A DNA stretch of 64,000 bases from Beverwykella pulmonaria (Eukaryota; Ascomycota; Dothideomycetes; Pleosporales; Melanommataceae). The notes below the pieces were generated by a model. It saw only the letters and a program-made list of their open reading frames with translations, made no database searches and was not told the origin of the DNA. Position numbers and translations under genes: made by a program. Location: contig BCHH01000005.1 of assembly GCA_001599595.1 (NCBI GenBank), positions 3,078,971 to 3,142,970 of the forward strand, read 5' to 3'. Every line of letters starts with the position of its first letter. Within the stretch, counting starts at the first letter, position 1. Below are positions 24,017 to 33,829 of this stretch, one piece after another.

Positions 24017-27000
24017 ATAAGCGACGGGGCAGAATTGCTGTTAAAGACATAGCATCACTTTTTGTCCTTTTCTACGATTCACCCGGCCAGCAAATCCGCG
24101 TTATTGTAATTGCTATGAGCGGTGTATGTCTAGCGTTTAATAGGTGGACGACGACGTGAGGGTAGGCGGCTTCCTTTGCTGCTCGACTTAGGATATTCCT
24201 ATAATTGTTCATGGGCTGGATCGGCGTTCCTGGGTAGAGGAAAACTTGCACTTTCGGGCGGGGCATGCATTGGGATCTCATCATTGGCGAGTGGGTTGGT
24301 GGGCTGTCCAGCGTTTGACCTTTGTGCTTTTAGCGTTTCCTACTCTCTATCTCCTCTCTCGTTTCGACTCTTCAACACTCATGTTACTACGTCTCCTCCA
24401 ACCACACTCACGATCAGAGCGTGCCTTCTTCGGCACGACGGCCACAGGGATATAAACACGGGTTCTCAATCTCCTCATATATTCCTCTTATGTATTCCCT
24501 TCATTTTGTTCCGTTCTGTTCCAATCATTTTGGCGATTCGATTCCTTTCTTTCTTGACAATTGGGGCAAGCACGTCTGTTCGACCATATGGATGGATGGT
24601 GCGGCCTTTGACGAGTGAACGATTTTGCAACCCTTTATTAGTATTGGCAGGCATACTCGCTCAATGCGTCAAGTGTTGAGTGGGCAGCTTTTGTAGGTAG
24701 CTTAGGTAGATTTCTGGGTTTTTGTAGATAGATGGGTTGAAGTTCACGTAACTTCGCGAGTGTTGAATTCGAAAACGTTCTAAAAGAATAACTCTAACTC
24801 GAAAATGTTTTTTTGAGTTCATGGTTGCATATGGCGAACATGAGGTCGTACAGCAAGATGCCATATCGAACACGTTCGAGCAAGAAACGCACGAGCATTG
24901 AAAGTCCGATAAGATGGGGCTAGAGATCACCAGCAGTGTATTACACATTCCACGACTTGCAGAGGCGGTGATCTCAACCCATACAATCCCATCCTAATTT
25001 CCTCATTTCCCAACTTCAGCCTTACATTCCTGCACGCCAACAATCACAACCAACCCGAGGTCTGACCATGTGATCAGCATCAGCCCACACCGCTCTCTCT
25101 TTCGTTCTCGTAAACCTTGGCCTTCAACGCGACCTGGGGCCAACTCTCTAACACGAGGGACCCTTGAAACAGGGCCCTGCAGCATCCGGTCGATCATGCT
25201 TGTGTGAGGTTCCGGCAAGGCAGGTACTTGAGTTCGGTTCAAAGTCGCGAGCGGGCGGCGGTGGATGGGGCACAGCTCACGCCTTACAGCAATCCACTTA
25301 TGTCACTAATGCTTTCTTCTGGCTCGCGAGTAAAATCGAGGTGCTGTAATGGGGTGCTGTGTCGGCGTGACTCGTGATACCGGATGGCAGCACAGGGTAG
25401 AAGCAGGGGTATACGGGAGAGGCTGAGCCATTTCAGCCTCGTCGCGTGCGAAAATCCGATACCCGCAGCGCCTGCTCTGCGATACGAGAGTGCCTCAGAT
25501 TCAAAGCTGGACCGAGTCACGGACGAGCGGATGTATTCTGTGGTGGATGATGAGATGAGATGGGAGGCTGAAGTCGGGGTTTGAGGTGTGTCTCTAGATT
25601 TTTCTAGAAGCAGGTTCTGCTCATTCGATGAGACTACGGGTGCATTGCAGAGCTTGGGTGATAGTTCCTGCAGCCTTACCAACCACGGATCGCCTGCTTC
25701 CTGAGGCACCTTTACAAACAATAATGGGACAGGGATAAGGTTGTAGCATTGCGTTCATGTACGTCAGTTTCTGGAGCCCATGTCGTGTAGCCTCAAGTGT
25801 TGGCATGCTTGGCGAACAGAGTTCGTATTCGGGGCTCGGCTGCCGGGCTTCTAGGCTTGAGGTGCAAGTTATACAGCGCATTGATAAATGTGCAGAGGTC
25901 TGTGCGACTGTTGAGCATCAAGCTGTAGATTTATAGTAGAGTCAGTTCCGAGGGCTTGGCGAATTATGTTGTGGCTGCTGCGACTTTACCTACATCAACA
26001 AGAAGGGAGGTGGAGATTGCTCGTAATTGTGATGAGGACTGCATTCGGGTACCAGAGTCGGAGATCGTGATGCGTAAGTGCGAAGCGCTAGCTGCATTGA
26101 GTCAAATGAAAATGCTTATTCGATCTGATAGCGCACTCGTTGATATTTCGGAGGGAAAGCAGTCCGATGCCAGAATGGTGTGTTGACGATTGATAGGTGG
26201 CGTTTGAATAGGCATCCAAACTTAGCATTGACGGATATCCTGTGAGAATAATTACTTAACAGGTTTGATCATGGTCAATATAGCCTGAGTGCCCATCGCA
26301 TTGAGAGACGGAAATCTGTGGCAACACCATTTCTTCATCGTGTATCAGGTGAAGCAAGACGCTGGTTACATCGACGGAATTCTCGGGCAAAGCGAAGGGT
26401 AGATTACCAGTGGAGCTACTGTGTTTGTTGGTGCAAAGTGAGGTGGAGATGTAAGGAAGACTAGACAAGCATGCCAGACCCAATGCATAGTAAGTTCTGG
26501 TAGATATACTAACTCTTCAACGAATTGTCTGTCTAGCACGGAGGCAACCCCAACACGGGTTGATCGGCAATGTGTACGGACAGTGCGGAGACTTCAAATG
26601 CGGTCTAGAACATTTCTAGGGCTCGAGGTAGTGCACATCGATGTGGAAATTACTACTGGAAAAGCAGCTTCTGCAGAACATAGCGGTCAGCTTCATTCCA
26701 TTCGTCAAAAAACGAAAGCATGCGGAAAAGTTGCATACCTTCTAATCGGTAAGCTCTGGCAGTAGAAAACTGGAAGATCAGCAAAGGGGTGGTGTTGACG
26801 CAGGCCTGAGCCTTATGACAGCGTCGCATGTTAAGAGAGCACATCAGAATCCAGATATGTTCGTGACTCGCACCACTGATCGAATTGCCAGATGGGAGCC
26901 AAAAATACCGTCCTTGAAAGCGGCCACATATGTCAGGGCTGTGCTGCAAACTAGAATCCGCGAACAGTTATCGCCATTTGCAGTCGAAAGATGCAATTCG

Positions 27001-27032
27001 ATAGAATTTCAATCCGCAAGTAAGGCAGTGAG
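24017..27032. other. 3.0-kb region without a supported gene
   Basis: Open frames of 60-167 codons on both strands were read and none has a signal peptide plus cysteine pattern, domain motif or convincing splice chain. The longest, 24176-24679 plus and 25284-25721 minus, look like chance frames. Sequence near 24340-24540 is CT-rich and may be UTR or promoter of an unrecognised transcript. Confidence 0.45.
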
Positions 27033-28054
27033 TTACTCGCATCCACATCCCGGTTTACCTCGATGCTTGTAGGAACGGCAAGCCTGTCCCACAATCGCGT
27101 CGACTGTCTCTGACTCCAGCTGTAGGAGACCATTCACACTCTGGTGCTGAAAGGGTTGCACCGCTTTTAACCTCTCGTCATACAGAATGCTTCTCTCCAT
27201 CAGGAACATGCCAGCGTCCGGATATCCACGTTTGATTCTTGATTCGGCTTCTCTTATACATTCATCGATATCAGAATATCCCACAGTCCACGTTGAAGCG
27301 GTGGAATTCTCCAAAGAGGCCAGTAACTCATTTGCCGAAACCAGCGCTCCTGCTGCGTATAGAAACTGGTTCTTGACCTTATGCCAATGCCGAACAACAC
27401 TCGCGGTCACTATCCCAACTCTTTCAAGACTTGTCGCGGCAAATTGATCGTTTCCCGTTCCGAGGATTGTAGCGCTGTGCCATTTAAGGTCAAAACCAAG
27501 ATCTCCGCGGACGAGCATCCTGTCCAGAATGCAGCCGACGACTATAGCGGCCCACTCGAAGTTAGTGTGCGTAATAGTCATACGTTGAAGATATTCAATG
27601 ATCCCAGCGCGGTCCTCACTCCGTGGTAACCTTTCTTGAACACCCTTGTTCAGAGAATCTTGTCCGAACTCATGTGGTATGAATCGTTTGACCCCAGCAC
27701 AGATAGCAGCATCTATTATCTGGATTTTAGTGGCGTAGTCTCCTCCTATTGTGCATATAACCAGATCCTGACCAGCAAAGGCCAATACAAGAGACGGAAC
27801 GGAGAAGTCGGATGTTTTATGGCTTACGGCAGCCGGAGCAACGTGAGGCGGTAGATACGGCGATTGACAAGGATATGTGAGGATAGATATGTGATATAGT
27901 GGTTTGCTGTTCTCTTCTGATGGAGTGAACAGCGCGCCGATGATGGCATGCGAAAGGTCGCGATTCTGGTGGCGCACAGTGAGATGAGGGAGCACAGTCC
28001 GGTGGAAGAACCTACCCCGATCACCATGACATTCTTGATATCCTTGCGTTCCAT
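27033..28054 (-). CDS. NmrA-like / isoflavone reductase-like NAD(P)-binding protein
   Basis: Exon 1 (28054-28016) encodes only MERKDIKNVMVIG. A 50-bp intron (28015-27966, GTAGGT...CACCAG) precedes exon 2 (27965-27033), giving 323 residues, the usual family length. Typical features are the first strand NVMVIG, FAGQDLVICTIGG near residue 85, AGVKRFIPHEFGQDS near 110 and the C-terminal substrate region. Members are atypical short-chain dehydrogenases that reduce small aromatic substrates or act as redox sensors. The usual Gly-x-x-Gly-x-x-Gly loop after strand 1 is absent in this model (it reads IGNRDLSHAII), so cofactor binding may be impaired or the first junction may differ. The gene is divergent from the atp8 gene. 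Confidence 0.8.
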
Positions 28055-28702
28055 TGTAGAAGACAGCCGTTGCCGGTCGAGAAAGACGGATGAGTGATGG
28101 AGGAGAAGCACGTCGCCTTTGTAAGGGCGGAGACAGTCCGGTACGGGCTAACGGATGTTCTGAACAGACTGTTAGCATTGAATGATGTAGGTTAGCTTAT
28201 GATATATCGTGAAATGCATCCATCAGGATGGCAATTCCGCTTGGTGCTGTTGATGCGCCTATATGTGCATGACAACTAGTGATAAATGCCATAGAGGATA
28301 AAAGTGGGCTATATTGGAATTGTTGGCTGGCGAGATGAGATCTTCAAGCACACTCACACTTCCAAGCTCGTCAGAGCGAGTGGAGGGGCATTGGGGCAAT
28401 AATACGTGTTGAAAGAGAGCTAGCAACAAGCCGTGCTGATGAAGTGGGTGCGCAGACATCGTCGAGGTTCCTATATACTATGGGATAGATGAAATTTCAC
28501 GTGACGCGGCTCTTTCCGACGCCGTAAGTGAGAACGAGATTGCCGAACCCAACGTCAACTCCTTCACCATCTTGACCGCAACCCATCACAGCCATCTCCC
28601 CGGGCCTCGAAACCTCCATCCAGTGCGTCAATCCCTCGCCGCACACCCATTTCCCACCCATTGGACTTCTGCAACAACGCGCTGACCCCAGCAGAGCCCA
28701 TC
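28055..28702. other. Divergent promoter region, NmrA-like gene / nuclear atp8
   Basis: About 650 bp separate the two starts. The 150 bp before the atp8 start are pyrimidine- and CCAT-rich, as in many fungal housekeeping promoters. No TATA box is obvious. Confidence 0.45.
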
Positions 28703-29068
28703 ATGAACTCCGCACGTCTTTTCCGCCCGCTCGCGAGGGCCACCCTCCGCCAGCCCGCGGGCCTCATCCGCACATCAATGATGGCGCGTCCCGCCCTTGT
28801 CGCCAGCCAAAGCCAGGCTCAGAAGACTGCGGCACCCGCTCAGCAGATGGTACGCGCCTGCAGTCCTGGCAGCCAGAGCTAGAATCGCAACTGACAATCG
28901 CAGACCATCCTCAAGTCGGCCATGCCCCAGCTCATTCCTTTCTTCTTCGTCAACGAGACCACCATGGCCTTCATTCTCCTCCCATCGCTCATCTACGTCA
29001 TGTCGAAATACGTCCTCCCCCAGCGAGTCCGCCTGTTCGCTGCCCGCCTGTTCATCAGCAAGCTATAG
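28703..29068 (+). CDS. atp8: Nuclear-encoded mitochondrial ATP synthase subunit 8
   Basis: Exons 28703-28849 and 28904-29068 join in phase 0 (GTACGC...TCGCAG) to give 103 residues. The last 48 residues begin MPQLIPFFFVNETT, contain one membrane helix (MAFILLPSLIYVMSKYVL) and end ARLFISKL. This matches fungal Atp8, normally a 48-residue mitochondrially encoded protein starting MPQLxPF and ending ISKL/INKL, a small subunit of the membrane (Fo) sector of complex V. The first exon encodes a presequence with many Arg and no acidic residue (MNSARLFRPLARATLRQ), an expected matrix-targeting signal. The intron lies between presequence and the mature-type part, six residues before the MPQL methionine. 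Standard nuclear codons and an intron show it is expressed from the nucleus, not a mitochondrial DNA insertion. Confidence 0.9.
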
Positions 29069-31118
29069 AGGAGGAGACCCGGATGAGGAGGACTGTGTAC
29101 AACTAGTCAGAATGTGCTCGTAGACAATTGAACACCATTGCACTGGGCAATAGTATATAAGATACATCGATGGGAGACACCAGAGATAAGCGTGGTATGG
29201 AATTGTCCTGCTACAAGGTGATGCTGTGATTCTACGCCGTGTTTCGTCTGTTAGCGAATATTAGGAGGAGATCCGTTGCAATTTTCTTCTTGAAGATTCA
29301 ATTAGGACCTAGCAGGGCTGTGTTTCTTCCTCTGCCATCTTTCCAGACTCTCCTCACTCTCTCGCTCCCTGATATGGTTGCTAGCAGATTTAGGTCTTAA
29401 CGTGTGCTACCTTGTGCATGTAGCCTTATCTGTCTTCTATCCCACATCTCCAAAACCACCTTATTTCTTTAAATTACTCTTTCCATTGCCCTCCATCTCC
29501 GCCCTCTCTCTCTTGACCTATTAATTTAAATCTGTAGGTCCTCTCTCTTTAGCTAAGCGCTGCTGCGTACGTCTGTTCTGTAGTTATCTCTACTCTTCGT
29601 AAGTTCTGCACATACCTCTCTCACCTGCGTGCTCAGTAGCCACGCCATCTCCATCACAAATGAATAGCAGAATGAATGAAGAAAAAAAGCTTTAAGCTTT
29701 GAAAAAAAAACCCTGGAAGCCAAAAATGTGTTCACCCGTTACAGAAGATTACTGACCACTTCTCCCAGCCCAAAGCCCATACTTAAATGGACCTATTTGA
29801 CGTCGCAATTTATCGTGTTAGTGCGACAGGTGTGAACTGTCCGATAACCACTGCACTATGCGAAGGAACTGAAGGAGAGATTTCTAATTTATTAAAAAAT
29901 ATTTTGGCTAAAATGTGGGGTGAGTCAAAGATTGAGCCGAAAGATTTTGTGAGTGTGAAGTGGGTTTCGAGACCGCTTCGGGTTACATTTGGGCCACGAT
30001 AATAACAAACGGGGCATGCGCAAAAGCAGACGAATTTTCTCGCCCACTACGACCACTTTAATGTGCCCATAGCTATGCACTGCTATGGCTTTCGCCTGCC
30101 ATTCTCTGAAGGCTGCCTTCTCCAGCTTCTTTTCGACCTCATTAACCCACAGGCTGCGTCACAGTCTCAATGTTCGAATACAGCAGACGGTAACTCATCT
30201 CGTTTCCACAAAGACCAAACCTTTATGCTTCACAGGGCGTCTTCATCACCGCGTTATTGCAACACATTAGCCTGCTTGCAAGAGCAGGACTGTACTCGAA
30301 GGAAGTTACATCGATGCCATCGCAGGCTTAGCATGATCCACTAGTATCATCCAGTCTCATAAATCGCGGCGTTCCGTATATATCTCTAGAGTAAATTTGT
30401 TGTGCTAAAGTTATGCATCTGTACAGCGCCCAAAGCGATTCACATTAACGCTTTTGAGCTAGCATCTTTAAGTCGTGCTGCTAGCCTCAGCACGACATTA
30501 CACTCCAAAGATCTGGGAGCAGCATATAATCAGCACCTCTAATTCTACTTCCTAAATCAAAGGTTCCGTTATCGACCTACATACCCAATCTCTTATATTT
30601 TATATATTCTCCTTGTGTCAAGAGAGAGCATACACGACACCCTTCAAAGCCTATCACCATCCAGAAGCTGAGCGTTCCAAGAACCCGAAGAATAAAAACC
30701 GCACCGAACAACGAGAAGGACAATGACGAGATTTACTGGGATTTTAGAATTGGTAGATGTATGTAATCCAGGGGCCACTCCTCTGCCGGCTAGTATTGGT
30801 CGGGGAAGTAATGGGAGTAGAGGAATTGGCAATCAGTCAGGAGAGAAAGGTTCGAAGAGACAGCCCTTGACAGTCTTTCGCATCACAGTGGATGAAACAG
30901 TTTCCTTTGACTGGAAAATAGTATAGCTGAAGAATCGGCGAACTATCAGAGGAGAAGCTGAGGTATCGAAACTTTCAACCAAGGATGAAAAATTTGTTAC
31001 TATTCATCGACATGCACAATAAGACCCTTTCAAATCAATGACTTCCGTGACAACAGCATCTAAGCACCGGAGTGAACTTTACAAATACGGTAATCCAAAG
31101 TGTCAACCAGGTCCATTA
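29069..31118. other. 2.0-kb region without a supported protein gene
   Basis: This lies between atp8 and the minus-strand gene ending at 31119. Near 29300-29560 it is strongly pyrimidine-rich. A tRNA-like half is at 29800-29865. Open frames at 29787-30002, 30063-30344 and 30723-30926 have no family features. AT content rises after about 30350. Confidence 0.5.
29800..29865 (-). pseudogene. tRNA-Val(CAC)-like 5' half, decayed
   Basis: On the minus strand an A-box-like TAGTGCAGTGG (29858-29848) leads into GTTATC and then a perfect anticodon arm, GACAG-TTCACAC-CTGTC (29841-29825), whose seven-base loop gives anticodon CAC with T33 and A37. Short complementary segments TCGCA and TGCGA at the edges could be remnants of an acceptor stem. 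No T arm or B box (GGTTCRANNCC) follows and the 3' half is about seven bases too short, so this is not a functional tRNA as it stands. Confidence 0.4.
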
Positions 31119-32923
31119 TCACACCCAGAGGTGCTCACGCTGTCGGTGGTGCCTTTCTGGGCTCGCTTGAGCATCAGGACTACCTTGAGGATTTTTAGAT
31201 GCGAAACGCGTCGTATTTTCATATCCTTCACCGGTTTTGTGATACGCCGATTGCAATTGCTGGAAATTTAAGTCCCTTGGCATGTCAGAATTCGATGTTG
31301 ATGGATTGGATGTTACTTCAGAACCTGGCTCGCCCACTGCGACTTGTTCTGCTGCGAGAGACGATCGTGGCAACGTCGGCAAATCTTTATTCTTGATTGT
31401 ATCTGAGTCTGTTGTCTTGGAGCCTGTTTTTAGATTATCCCCTTCAGGGGGTTTGGAAGAAAGGTCTGCTGCTACACTACTTGGATGACTGGCTGCTGAG
31501 CTTTTTGGACGGTTGGCTACCGCAGTACTTGGGCGGCTTTGGGTCGCATTTCCTGCGCGAGCTCCCGCTGCGCTCCTTGAGAAGCCTTTGACCGAGGAGT
31601 GACGATACGGAAATTCAACTGAGCTACTGACGTTGGGTGGCCGTTTGAGATATCCTGATCTTGCCTTGGTCGAATGCTTGAACGCAGACTCACAAGATAC
31701 AACACTCTTGACAACAGCCCTAACATTACCATAGCCCCTGCCGTTGGAGTTGCCGGACTTGATCAGACTTGGAGAGATCACGAGTGTAACATCCGGATTT
31801 TGTTCACCCTCAGACAAAGTTTCTGTGGCGTATAATTTCATTATCTCTGGGTCGTAGGAAAGGTCTGACTGGCCAGATCTCGTTGGGTACTCTAGGTAAA
31901 AAAAGGCCTTTTGTTTCCAGATATCCACGTCGAGGGCGACTGCTGCGATTACGATTTCTCGAAGATGGGTGCCGAAAGCTTTCTTATCAGTATATGGTAT
32001 TAAGAGCTCCTTAATTTCGGCGATTAATGTTTCAACACGTAAGTTCTCTACCTTAAGAGCGGCCAATCTCTTTTGTATATACACAGCAGTGGTGATTCTC
32101 CACTCGATATAGGACTTCATTGTCGAGTCAAAGTCGTTCTCTTCGTTCGGCTTGAGACTTTTTACGGCTAAGTATCTTTAGTATTCGTCTATAGGTAGGC
32201 CAAAGGACTGGGGAAGAAGCGGAACTCACAAGGCCTAAGCCCACTGTCTAAGTGTGCAAGATTTGTTTGAAATGGAAACGCCCAGAATGCACCATTTTCT
32301 CGTGTGATCGCTCCTTTTTCTTCTCCTGATATCCCGAAGACACGGCGCTGGAGGATCTTCCATAGCAAAGCTTGTGCTAGAAGTGGTCTGTGATAATCCG
32401 AATTCAGGTAAGCCTTCCAATATTGGCCTAAGATAGCTAAAGGATGCGTAGATTTTGAATACCTCAGCCATCTAGTACCGGATTGAGAAGTCGGCAATCG
32501 TCCACTGAAGTGCTCGCTGGCCCAGTTGTGCACAAGATATTCTATCTTCTTCCATTCAGTTATGAAGTGGTTGTCCTCCAATGTGTATGAAACGGTATTC
32601 TTCTTCTCGGCAAGGCTGGCGCATGCCTCGGCCCATTTCATGCGTAATTGTTCATTATCTTCCTTCAATCGTTCAATGTCATCTGTCGTGTCCAACGCAA
32701 TTTCTCCGACGTTATAAATTGTATCCGTGTCGTCGCTGGGTATGTTGTGAGACCTGAACCCTCGTCGTATAGAATTTTCCACGTCTGTTGGTGATTGCTG
32801 ATTCTGGCGCTCTCCTGCTATTGATTGCTGGTGGGTGGAGAAACTGTAATTCGACTGAAATTGACTTGCAATGGGTAGATCTACATGATGTCTGTTCGCT
32901 GCCAATTGATGTCCCGAATACAT
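31119..32923 (-). CDS. Uncharacterised fungal protein with N-terminal coiled coil, divergent from Hsp70-like gene
   Basis: Exons 32923-32230 and 32167-31119 join in frame (GTGAGT...CTTAG, phase 1) to give 580 residues. The head is Gln/Ser-rich, then a short coiled coil (DIERLKEDNEQLRMKWAEA) near residue 85. A helical region follows with EWKKIEYLVHNWASEHFSG and LLAQALLWKILQRRVFG, and after the junction MKSYIEWRITTAVY and HLREIVIAAVALDVDIWKQK. A segment reading DVTLVISPSLIKSGNSNGRG precedes a low-complexity Ser/Pro/Asn tail. I have seen this arrangement in many unnamed ascomycete proteins, but no function is known. It shares a 906-bp upstream region with the Hsp70-like gene, so co-expression is possible. 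Confidence 0.75.
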
Positions 32924-33829
32924 GGCGTTTATTTGGCTCGAAGGACTCGGGAGAATATGGTATGACTACATTAAAAAACTCGTCCGGTCTTCGTATTCAG
33001 TGAAGACGCGACTATATCAAGATGATGATAGAAGATACCACACATGCGAGGAAGATTAAGTCGCAATTCTCAATCCCTCAGCCTTATCGGGGAAGGAGAA
33101 CATGGCGTTGGCTTATTCACTGCTAGCTTTGTGACGAGACCTGCACATCACTGAAATAGTCCTTAAACTTCGTTGCGCATGTCCTTGAGATACGACGATC
33201 TACCAATGAGAGTGATTGCCATCACACCACTATTATTCAGTCCTCCAGCCTCGCGATAAGTAGTATCGTAAAAGTGCTGCTTAGCCACTTAGAATACCGC
33301 TCGGCGTTACCCGGCTGATTTCATCCCAAATAGATTTGCTAGATTTCAAGCCATTTCTCGCTTTGCCTTCTTGCCTTCTTCCCTTTCCGGCGATTGAAAG
33401 TGACGCATACATGAACTCAAATATCTAAGAAACTAAAAGATCCAATCACATACCTCTACATATATTATGATCAAGGCAACAGCAGTTGGGAGGGGCATTA
33501 ACTACTTGGTTATATTACACGTCGTCTCAAATGTGCCGAACGCCCGAAAATCGTGTTATTCACACTACGTACACGACTTAGCCTTTGGTAAAGAACAGAA
33601 CGCAGAATCACTCTTTATCTACATGTGTTGCCAGTTTGCAATCTTCTAAAAGTTTCAGACATGTTCGGTGCATGTGTTGACTGGTAATCAAAATTACTAT
33701 CTATCAAAATGTGCCACTGCTAAGAGATACTCCTCCCATGTTTAGAACCAACTGGAAGAAGATACGAAAAGGTGTATCACGGAAGCATTGTTTCTGTAGA
33801 CCCCCGGTAAGAATATAGACGCCTTCGCT
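32924..33829. other. Shared upstream region of the divergent pair
   Basis: This 906-bp stretch has no supported gene. It includes short direct repeats CTTGCCTTCTTGCCTTCTT near 33360. No heat-shock element array (nGAAn triplets) was evident by eye. Confidence 0.45.

Noticed and set aside
24176..24679. Open frame of 167 codons after the Rua1_C gene
   Set aside because: Hydrophobic stretches come from CT-rich DNA; there is no domain, no conserved start context and no splice partners.
25284..25721. Open frame of 145 codons on the minus strand
   Set aside because: No recognisable family, no signal peptide, and an overlapping plus-strand frame of similar quality. It could be an orphan gene but nothing supports it.
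27033..28178. NmrA-like gene read as frameshifted pseudogene
   Set aside because: A 50-bp GT-AG intron at 27966-28015 joins the MERKDIKNVMVIG start to the main frame, so no frameshift is needed.
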